Below the pieces are notes generated by a model. The model saw nothing but the letters and a program-made list of their open reading frames with translations, ran no database searches and was not told the DNA's origin. A program made the position numbers and the translations under genes. From CAYNJF01 sp964351745 (GTDB taxonomy: Bacteria; Pseudomonadota; Gammaproteobacteria; Berkiellales; Berkiellaceae), in the NCBI GenBank assembly GCA_964351745.1, contig CAYGPI010000008.1:1-49952 (forward strand): a stretch of 49,952 bases of DNA, read 5' to 3'. This document shows, one piece after another, positions 42,998 to 49,952 of the stretch. Positions within the stretch are counted from its first letter, which is position 1. The number at the start of each line of letters is the position of its first letter.

Positions 42998-44419
42998 TCA
43001 ATCGCTCACTAAGTGCTCAGCCATCAGTTTTTTCCAATGCGGCTTTTTAAAAAGTATGAAAAATAGGGGTGGCAAACTTAACAAAATCAAACCGACAAAA
43101 ATAAATCCTTCGTAGCGAACGAGACTTCCTATATCCAGCTTTGAAGGAGGCACAAAACAAATGAAGAAGGCAAAAATAGAAGTGACAGCACCAACCCCAG
43201 CAATCAGCCACATGCCAATATTTCCACCAGGAACACGATAGCTTCGCTCAACATGAGGATATTTATAACGCAGCCTTATCCCAGAGAGGAAGATAAGCAG
43301 GTACATCACCATGGCAAATTGGGTCGTGAGTGCAGTAATTATCCAAAATGCTGTGTTGATATTAGGCATAAAGTAGAAAACAAGCGAAAGCGCCGATACT
43401 AAAACAGCTTGTACCAGCAAAGTCCCTACTGGAGCTCCATGTTTATTAACAGTCTGCATCCATGGTGGTAAAAAGCCATGCTGAGCAGAAGCTAAAATGC
43501 CTTTGGCTGGGCCAATAATCCAGGTGTTAATACCCGCTAATGAGCCAACAAATGCCAAAAAAGCCAAAATAGGCATCATCCATTTTAAGTTAAAGGCATT
43601 AAAAAATTCAGTAAAGGCCTGCATAAGCCCCGCGAACAAACTCACATTTTGAGCTGGCACGACAAAAGCAATACTTAAAGAGCCCAGAATATATATGACT
43701 AAGATGATGACGGCAGAGATAAAAATTGAAATAGGATACGTCTTTTTGGGGTGCCGGGCTTCTCTCGCATGAAAGGCTGACATTTCCATGCCTGCAAGGC
43801 TTAAAATAACGCCCGCAAAAAAGACCATGCTATTAAGCTCTAGTTTTGGGATGGCAGTTTCAAAGGTCATAGAAATCTGAAGATCTTTACCTAAGCCCCA
43901 CCAAATCATACCTAATGCAATAATGAAAACCCCTGGAATAAGAGTTCCTAAAATGACTCCCATGCTGCTTATCCAGCTTGATGTTTTCATGCCAGCGAAA
44001 TTAATCAAAGTGGCAGCCCAAAAAATAGACAAGGTGACACCAATCATATAGCCACTATGATTAATAAGTTCTGGTTGAACTATATAGGCAAGGGCGCTAG
44101 CCGTAAAAACTAAAACTGTGGGAAACCAGGCAACACTTAGCATCCAAGCAAACCAAATAGCGACAAAACCTGTTGCCTCACCAAAAGCATCAGATACCCA
44201 GCGATACACGCCGCCTGATTTAGGCCATCCTGTTGCTAGCTCAGCACAAATTAATGCCGTTGGAATAAAAAATAATAAGGCAGCTAGTAAATAGTAAAAA
44301 ACACAAGCGAAGCCATATTCTACAATAATAGAAATATTTCTAAGAGATGTGATTGCTGCAACATTGATCATAGCTAAGGCAAAAAAGCCTAATATGCGTC
44401 GTTTATCGCTCAAAACCAC
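42998..44419 (-). CDS. APC-family amino acid permease, GadC-like
   Basis: Inner-membrane transporter with about 12 hydrophobic helices over 473 residues. The N-terminus (ALAMINVAAITSLRN, ICAELATGWPKSGGVYRWV) and LAGMEMSAFHAREARHPKK fit the glutamate:GABA antiporter subfamily of the APC superfamily. The substrate cannot be read from sequence; an amino acid is likely. It is convergent with trpA, so it is not part of the trp operon, though both concern amino acid supply. Confidence 0.85.
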   Translation of the reverse strand: MVLSDKRRILGFFALAMINVAAITSLRNISIIVEYGFACVFYYLLAALLFFIPTALICAELATGWPKSGGVYRWVSDAFGEATGFVAIWFAWMLSVAWFPTVLVFTASALAYIVQPELINHSGYMIGVTLSIFWAATLINFAGMKTSSWISSMGVILGTLIPGVFIIALGMIWWGLGKDLQISMTFETAIPKLELNSMVFFAGVILSLAGMEMSAFHAREARHPKKTYPISIFISAVIILVIYILGSLSIAFVVPAQNVSLFAGLMQAFTEFFNAFNLKWMMPILAFLAFVGSLAGINTWIIGPAKGILASAQHGFLPPWMQTVNKHGAPVGTLLVQAVLVSALSLVFYFMPNINTAFWIITALTTQFAMVMYLLIFLSGIRLRYKYPHVERSYRVPGGNIGMWLIAGVGAVTSIFAFFICFVPPSKLDIGSLVRYEGFIFVGLILLSLPPLFFILFKKPHWKKLMAEHLVSD

Positions 44420-44501
44420 TCCAAAAAAGTTGAATAAATTACTATATAAAACAGGGCATTAAACCATATTCCTTAGTAAAAGGCTACGACTGACTTAAAA
44501 T

Positions 44502-45509
44502 CTACTGTGACCCATGCCATTTGAATAGCTTTGAACCTATAAGTAGACAAGCAAATCCTATCATGGCCAAATATATGAGGTTGTCCTTAATATCAGAAAA
44601 TGTAGCTCCGTAATACAATACATCGCGCCAGCCATCAATAATATAAGTTAAAGGAAGCAGTTTTGAAATAGCTTGGAGTATTGGGTGAGCCTGATCCATT
44701 GAAAACCAGGCTTGACTAAGCAACAACATTGGCCAAGCAGCCACTTCAAGTAGGCCACGGGATAGTTCTTCACTCATCACTCTAGAGCATAAGACTAGCC
44801 CTAGGCTGCTTAAAGCAAAAGCACCAAACACAGATAAGAGAAATAGAAGCCACAGATTTGCATGAAACCCTAAATTTAATACAAAAGAGCAACCAGCAAA
44901 CAATAAGCTTACAACTAGCTGCGAGATAATTAACCTAGAGAGTAGCTGTGCAGTCAGAAACTCAAAAGAAGTAAGTGGGGTAGCTTGTAGACGCTTCAGG
45001 TAGCCGTTTTTTCTATACCTAACAATAACATATCCTACCCCATATAATGCTCCATACATCATATTAATGGCGAGAATCCCAGGCAATAACCAATCAACGT
45101 AACGCAATTTTTTTACACTAAGCTCATTTCTAACCAAGGATGTCTTCCCATCTAAGAGGCTATCAAGAAACCGCCCCTGGGTTGACAGATGATTCACCCA
45201 GTAACTTGGCTTATCTGACAAATTAAGAAGTAAATGGTATTGATGCTGCTCAAGTTTAAGCAGTGCCTTATCAAAATCATCAACCTTGATTAATTGGATA
45301 TCAGGCCACTGGTGTATATCACTAAACTCTGATTTTAAGGTCAACTCATCTCCAAAATAGCCAATCTGAAAAAGTGGCCTATCACCATTAAAAGCAAAAC
45401 TTATCCCAATAATGATGAGCACAGGGAAAAGAAAGTTCCAAGACAAAGCCCCTTTATCTCGGATAAACTCCAGGTTGCGCGCCTTTAGCAAAGCTAAAAT
45501 TCTTTTCAT
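44502..45509 (-). CDS. ABC-2 type transporter permease
   Basis: Membrane partner of an exporter. 335 residues: an N-terminal helix (WNFLFPVLIIIGISFAF), a long extracytoplasmic domain (about 40-150), then about five helices, the usual ABC-2 (MdrB/YadH-type) layout. The start MKRILALLKARNLEFIRDKG is typical for the family. It lies 37 nt after the ATPase gene in the same direction, so the two form an exporter. The substrate is unknown; drug, lipid or polysaccharide export are all possible. Confidence 0.85.
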   Translation of the reverse strand: MKRILALLKARNLEFIRDKGALSWNFLFPVLIIIGISFAFNGDRPLFQIGYFGDELTLKSEFSDIHQWPDIQLIKVDDFDKALLKLEQHQYHLLLNLSDKPSYWVNHLSTQGRFLDSLLDGKTSLVRNELSVKKLRYVDWLLPGILAINMMYGALYGVGYVIVRYRKNGYLKRLQATPLTSFEFLTAQLLSRLIISQLVVSLLFAGCSFVLNLGFHANLWLLFLLSVFGAFALSSLGLVLCSRVMSEELSRGLLEVAAWPMLLLSQAWFSMDQAHPILQAISKLLPLTYIIDGWRDVLYYGATFSDIKDNLIYLAMIGFACLLIGSKLFKWHGSQ

Positions 45510-45546
45510 AAAATGGTATCACCTAGATCTATGATGTATTTAAAGT

Positions 45547-46443
45547 TTAATCTCTTAGTGAATGACCAGTTAGGTCAATAAACAAATCTTCCAATGTAGG
45601 CTTACGAATGACCATATCATCTAAAGCGACCTTAGAAGCAACTAATAGAGCAAGAGACTGATTAATATCATTACTTTTAATTGTGACGATATCGGCAAGT
45701 ACAGTGTGCGATAATCCGATTGAATTCAAAACAGTGAGATCAGGAAAAGATCTGACAGGAATATTAATCTGAAAACCATCAAAGTGAGAGGCCACTAAAG
45801 TATGAGGCTTTCCTTGTATGATGATCTCACCTTTATCCATAATAAGCACCTCATCGCACAAAGTATAAGCTTCATCCATATAATGTGTCGTTAAAATAAT
45901 TGTCTTTTCTTGATGCTTGATTCTTTCGATTAATTCCCAAAAATTTCGACGTGCTTGGGGATCTAACCCCATAGTCGGCTCATCTAAGAATATGAGCTTG
46001 GGATCATTGATTAAAGCAAGTGCAAGGGCGACACGTTGTCTCTGGCCTCCAGATAACTTTCTAACATCTTGGTTAAGAAAACCTTCCAGAGAGCAAATTT
46101 CAATCAGCTCATCAAAGGGTAAGTGCTTAGAATAAAAACTTGAAAACATCTCTATGTTTTCGCGGACTGTTAAAAAATCTTGTAATGTCGTGCTCTGAAA
46201 CTGTATCCCTGTATCGTGACGGCTACCAGGAGCTTTACACTCCCCATAGTAAAGTATTTCACCTGAATCAGGCGAAATAAGACCTTCTAACAACTCAACA
46301 GTGGTTGTCTTGCCCGCTCCGTTTGGGCCAAGTAATCCAAAACACTGATTAGGCGTGATTTGAAAGCTAATACCCTTTACCGCTTGCAGTTTGCCAAATG
46401 ATTTTCTTAAATCTCTGACTTCTAGAGCTAGCTCTTGTTTCAT
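45547..46443 (-). CDS. ABC-2 exporter ATP-binding protein
   Basis: 298 residues. Walker A is LGPNGAGKTTT (about 36-46), the signature is LSGGQRQRVALALALI, Walker B is LIFLDEPTMGLDP, and the H-loop is ILTTHYMDEA. A C-terminal 70-residue extension after the ATPase core (ending DLFIDLTGHSLRD) is typical of the DrrA/CcmA-like exporter ATPases. It is the first gene of the two-gene exporter unit, divergent from the kinase-like gene at 46593. Confidence 0.92.
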   Translation of the reverse strand: MKQELALEVRDLRKSFGKLQAVKGISFQITPNQCFGLLGPNGAGKTTTVELLEGLISPDSGEILYYGECKAPGSRHDTGIQFQSTTLQDFLTVRENIEMFSSFYSKHLPFDELIEICSLEGFLNQDVRKLSGGQRQRVALALALINDPKLIFLDEPTMGLDPQARRNFWELIERIKHQEKTIILTTHYMDEAYTLCDEVLIMDKGEIIIQGKPHTLVASHFDGFQINIPVRSFPDLTVLNSIGLSHTVLADIVTIKSNDINQSLALLVASKVALDDMVIRKPTLEDLFIDLTGHSLRD

Positions 46444-46592
46444 ACCATGCCTTTAAATAGGCAGTTTAATACATATAAGATAAAGTACGACAAACAACAT
46501 GCAAGAGAAACAGAAAGTAAGTTAAATGAATCCGTGGACTGGCTCACTATATTTCGTTAGAATTCTTTCAATCTCCCATGTCAGTAAATTAA

Positions 46593-47480
46593 ATGCCAAA
46601 AACTCACATTATCAAACTAGCGGCTAAGTTAAAGCAAAAGGCAAATCGTCTACCAAGCATCCCCACAAGCCAAAGAGAGATCATTGGTGTTGGTCGACAC
46701 TCAATCGCCTTAGATAATAGTGATAGCACAATTCTATTGGTCACCTCATTAAAAACAGCTAGCAAAATTGAACTTTTACGTAGCAAAATTAGAAGCAAGA
46801 AACTGTCTAACCAGCTAGACATCCCTACTTTTGTTGGCTGCCATGCTAATCTAGGACAGCTCATCAACCCAAGCCTACCTAAAAAAAAGATTCGATCTCG
46901 TACAAAGCTCATACTTGCTAGTGCCGATAGTCGACTATGGAGAACAAATGTCGTCTACTGTATGAAAAAATATCATGGCAGTCTTGAGGATTTCTCAGAG
47001 GTCTCTTTTACAACCTCAACCATTAAAAAATGTCTCCAAGAACTGAGTCAAATAGTTTATAGCCTTCACGACCTCAATATCACTCATAACGATGTTGCAT
47101 GCCGCAACGTTTTATGGCGTGGTTCCTTTCCAAACTTTAAGTTCACAATAACTGATTGGAGCTCTATGAGCATTAATCAAAACAATCAAGCACACCTACT
47201 TCGCATTGAGAAAGACTTAAAAGGACTGTGTCAAATTGAAGCTAAATTAAACAAAATTCGAAGCTCTATGCCGGTTTCCCCTAAAGATAAAGCGCTAGCG
47301 CCGACCATCCTTTTCTCAAGAACAGGTAGGAAAATTAAACAACTCGGCCTCGAAAAGAAAATTTTAGATTTTTCAACATTGGCACTTGAAGATCATGAAA
47401 AAGAAAACATATCAGACACTTCAAATGAGCTAATCGATGATCGAGTTGATAAGAAAACAGCAATCTTTACAAAAAGCTAG
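46593..47480 (+). CDS. Kinase-fold-like protein of unknown role
   Basis: 295 residues, basic, no signal peptide. Residues 160-192 read like a protein kinase catalytic core: LHDLNITHNDVACRNVLW gives H165-N166-D167…N172, and ITDWSSM gives D188 with Trp in place of the DFG Phe. Upstream, GVGRHSIAL (32-40) is glycine-loop-like and Lys54 may be the ATP lysine. The C-terminal lobe is short and the last 80 residues are charged and look disordered. The family is not recognised. It may be a divergent Ser/Thr or aminoglycoside-type kinase, or an effector kinase. No neighbour explains it. Confidence 0.55.
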   Translation: MPKTHIIKLAAKLKQKANRLPSIPTSQREIIGVGRHSIALDNSDSTILLVTSLKTASKIELLRSKIRSKKLSNQLDIPTFVGCHANLGQLINPSLPKKKIRSRTKLILASADSRLWRTNVVYCMKKYHGSLEDFSEVSFTTSTIKKCLQELSQIVYSLHDLNITHNDVACRNVLWRGSFPNFKFTITDWSSMSINQNNQAHLLRIEKDLKGLCQIEAKLNKIRSSMPVSPKDKALAPTILFSRTGRKIKQLGLEKKILDFSTLALEDHEKENISDTSNELIDDRVDKKTAIFTKS

Positions 47481-47513
47481 TTTTAATTAACAAGGGCATA
47501 GATCTAGAATATT

Positions 47514-49442
47514 TCAACGACTTTTTTTAATGAGGGAATTAGGTATATCTGGCATGACAACCTCATGATCTTTGCCAAGCGCATCTATATTTAACATCCG
47601 TGCTGGCTTACCAAGCAAGAACCCTTGGGCAGCATCACACTGACATTTTTGCAAAATGTCCAACTGCTCAATTCTTTCGACACCTTCTGCAATAATCTTC
47701 AAACCTAGTGCATGCCCTAACGCTATCATTGTTTTCACAATAGCAAGATCCTGATCACTCGAGTGAATATCCTTTATAATTTCTCTATCAATTTTGATAG
47801 CATCTAAAGGCAGTATCTTTAGATAATTCAAGCTTGAATAACCTGTTCCAAAATCATCCAGATGAATCTTGATACCTTTTGATTTAAATTGATGCAAAAG
47901 GCGCAAGCAATGTTCAACTTGATCAAATATGATGTTTTCTGTCACTTCAATCACCAAGGAACTAGCTGGTATACCATTGCTTCTTATTTGTTCGATGACG
48001 GCTTCAAAGGTTCCCTTGCATAACAACTGACTTGCAGATAAGTTAATACTTATATCAACGTCCTGATGCCCCAATGATCGCAATTGACTTATTTGAGCAC
48101 AAACCTCATGGATCACAAAAATGCCGATGGCAGGCATCAACCCTGACTGCTCCGCCACAGGAATAAACTGACTTGGCAGTGTCAGTTCTTTTGATTGCGG
48201 CCATCTTAAAAGGGCTTCAAAGCCGACTAGTCGACCATTCGACAAATCAAATTTGGGTTGGTAATGAACCTCTAATCTTTGCTCATTAACGGCTTGTCTA
48301 AGATGACTCTCTATTTGAAATGTTTCCGAAGTGATATGTTCAAATTCAGGAACAAAGAATTTTGCAACATTTTGCCCCTCACTTTTTGCTTGATACATGG
48401 CGATATCTGCATGTTTAAGCAAAGTAGTTGGATTATCTCCATCCTTTGGGTAAATAGCTATGCCAAGGCTGGTTGTCAAGTAAAGCTGTCGCTCTAAAAG
48501 AAATGGTTTGTCAAAAAGTTTAATGATTTTTGTAACAAGTGTCTCAACACTGAGTGAGTCTTGTTTAAGTTCACACAACAACACAAACTCATCCCCTCCA
48601 AGCCTAGCTAACGTATCTTCCCTTCGAATCACGCCTGTCATTCTTTTTGAAACTTCTAACAAAACTTGATCACCAGTATCATGCCCCAGGTTATCGTTGA
48701 TTTTTTTAAATGAATCCAAATCGAAAAATAGCAATGCTAATTTCGTATGATACCTTTTTGATCTAACAATGCCTTGACTAATTCTATCAAGTAACAAAAA
48801 TCGATTAGGTAATCCTGTTAATGAGTCATGGTACGCCTGATACTGAAGCTTTTCTTCGTATCTAAATTGCTTAGTGACATTTCTGAAACACCAGATGTAA
48901 CCAATATCTTGATGAAAGCGACCTTCACACTCGATGACTTGACCATCATGAGTTTCATGAGTCATTGAAAATTTTTCGTGGACATAATCGATCCGAACAC
49001 GTTGCATTTTAAAATAATCTGGTAAAACGAGTTTTTCTTCAATTTTCTCATAAATCATATCACTGGTCATTAACTCGATATTCTCATCATCGGAGCCTAA
49101 CCCCCATGCCTCATTGAGTTGCTTATTATGGAAAACAGGCCTTCGATTTAAGTTGATAATAAGAACACCTTCCGCTAGCGATTCTAATGTAGACTGGAGC
49201 ATTGACAGAGTCGTCTCCAAATTTTTTTGAGTTTTTTCATGCTGCTTAATTCTGTTTTGAAGCATTCTATTACGCTCCAAAAGCTCTTGCCCAGCTAAAT
49301 TCACAGAGTGCTCAAGAAGCTTCCTATCTGATTCGGCTTGCTTATAAGCAGCATCCACAGCTTCAATAAATGAAATCCCAAACTCACTAACGCCTTCTTT
49401 CTTTAAATATTTCCTTATCTGTCTAGTCAGTAGTCGATGCAT
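47514..49442 (-). CDS. PAS-GGDEF-EAL cyclic-di-GMP protein
   Basis: 642 residues from the ATG at 49442 (a TTG at 49466, overlapping the preceding gene, is the alternative). Layout: a coiled-coil start (about 40-85), a PAS domain (about 90-195), GGDEF (about 205-370) and EAL (about 385-630). GGDEF is intact (RLGGDEFV) with an RxxD inhibitory site (RRED) five residues before it. EAL keeps GFEALLRW, DDFGTGYSSLNYL, IKIDREI and AEGVE, so both activities are possible. It lies 10 nt downstream of the FIST gene, which is probably its sensor partner. Confidence 0.9.
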   Translation of the reverse strand: MHRLLTRQIRKYLKKEGVSEFGISFIEAVDAAYKQAESDRKLLEHSVNLAGQELLERNRMLQNRIKQHEKTQKNLETTLSMLQSTLESLAEGVLIINLNRRPVFHNKQLNEAWGLGSDDENIELMTSDMIYEKIEEKLVLPDYFKMQRVRIDYVHEKFSMTHETHDGQVIECEGRFHQDIGYIWCFRNVTKQFRYEEKLQYQAYHDSLTGLPNRFLLLDRISQGIVRSKRYHTKLALLFFDLDSFKKINDNLGHDTGDQVLLEVSKRMTGVIRREDTLARLGGDEFVLLCELKQDSLSVETLVTKIIKLFDKPFLLERQLYLTTSLGIAIYPKDGDNPTTLLKHADIAMYQAKSEGQNVAKFFVPEFEHITSETFQIESHLRQAVNEQRLEVHYQPKFDLSNGRLVGFEALLRWPQSKELTLPSQFIPVAEQSGLMPAIGIFVIHEVCAQISQLRSLGHQDVDISINLSASQLLCKGTFEAVIEQIRSNGIPASSLVIEVTENIIFDQVEHCLRLLHQFKSKGIKIHLDDFGTGYSSLNYLKILPLDAIKIDREIIKDIHSSDQDLAIVKTMIALGHALGLKIIAEGVERIEQLDILQKCQCDAAQGFLLGKPARMLNIDALGKDHEVVMPDIPNSLIKKSR

Positions 49443-49452
49443 ATAATTACCG

Positions 49453-49952
49453 TTAAGAGCCTTCAAAGAATGTCGTAATCGTCATTGTTTGATTGTGCAA
49501 AACAACTTGACTAGGTAAAGCTGGACTAATTTCACCATAAGAATAGAAACCTGTCATACAAATAGACTTGCCTAAAGCTTGACGGACAACTTCCACTTCG
49601 TCGTCCACGTGCTGTTGCAATAATATTTTCCTGCCCACACAACTAATGAGAATAGCTAATTCAGATGCAGGATGATGATTGAGAGCAACACATTGCTCAG
49701 CTGCAAGTTGTGCACCCTCCACAAGATCTTCATAACTAGCCATCATAAGCTGAGCCTGGCAACCTTCTGGAATATTACCTGCAAAAGTTAGACTCTTCTC
49801 TTCTTCGTTAATCCCTAGAATCGTTCTGACTAGTTCATTGCCATTCACGCCCTCTCCCGAAATCTTTAAAGGGAACCTTAAAGCACTACTAGGCAATTCT
49901 TTAGCGTATTCACCCAAATACCTCTTATACAAGTCAAGAGCAGGCATGTTAT
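49453..49952 (-). CDS. FIST-domain sensor protein, C-terminal part (runs off right edge)
   Basis: About 166 residues are in the window. PALDLYKRYLGEYAKELP and ALRFPLKI match the start of a FIST_C domain, and ISCVGRKILLQQHVDDEV and TGFYSYGEISP match its end. The frame has no stop before the edge, so the N-terminal FIST domain lies beyond it; the internal ATG at 49947 is probably not the start. FIST proteins are thought to bind small ligands such as amino acids and are often encoded beside signalling enzymes, as here with the GGDEF-EAL gene 10 nt downstream. Confidence 0.8.
   Translation of the reverse strand, partial: NMPALDLYKRYLGEYAKELPSSALRFPLKISGEGVNGNELVRTILGINEEEKSLTFAGNIPEGCQAQLMMASYEDLVEGAQLAAEQCVALNHHPASELAILISCVGRKILLQQHVDDEVEVVRQALGKSICMTGFYSYGEISPALPSQVVLHNQTMTITTFFEGS

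Overview
The window looks like chromosome from a gammaproteobacterium with a modest GC content, most likely a host-associated member of the Legionellales or a relative. This rests on two things. First, two blocks keep the enterobacterial gene order: ftsK-lolA-rarA-serS next to trxB, then aat-infA-clpA-clpS-cspD, followed by icd, mnmA and purB. Second, several proteins are typical of intracellular bacteria: a long ankyrin-repeat protein, a giant double-patatin protein, a kinase-like protein, and a kynureninase-linked tryptophan operon. The taxonomic placement is inference.

Layout. 1-14.6 kb is housekeeping: serS (partial), rarA, lolA, ftsK (minus), trxB, aat, infA (plus), clpA, clpS (minus), cspD (plus), icd (minus), mnmA, purB (plus); trhO follows at 14.7-15.6 kb. 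15.6-20.7 kb is accessory: a secretin-N-like exported protein, an ankyrin protein, an unknown 439-residue protein and a small exported protein. 20.7-27.5 kb is central carbon metabolism: PEP synthase with its divergent regulator ppsR, and methylcitrate genes prpB-prpC-prpD. 27.7-34.4 kb holds the 1790-residue patatin protein and an unknown divergent gene.

34.4-43 kb is the most interesting part. One tight transcription unit encodes a TrpX-type ABC importer (binding protein, ATPase, permease), kynureninase, and TrpD, TrpC, TrpF, TrpB and TrpA, with no trpE or trpG. The set can turn kynurenine, the host's tryptophan breakdown product, into anthranilate and then back to tryptophan, and it carries its own importer. 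Upstream lie two short Trp-codon reading frames. The first (…WRWLTQ) has both Trp codons inside a hairpin followed by a T-run. The second is 42 codons and ends …PWPWA; its Trp codons overlap a strand that can pair for 12 bp with the ribosome-binding site of the first transporter gene. This is the layout expected for Trp-sensing transcriptional plus translational attenuation.

43-50 kb carries a GadC-like amino acid permease, an ABC-2 exporter pair, a kinase-like unknown protein, a PAS-GGDEF-EAL protein and the C-terminal part of a FIST-domain sensor running off the right edge. I saw no tRNA, rRNA, CRISPR array, insertion sequence or prophage gene.
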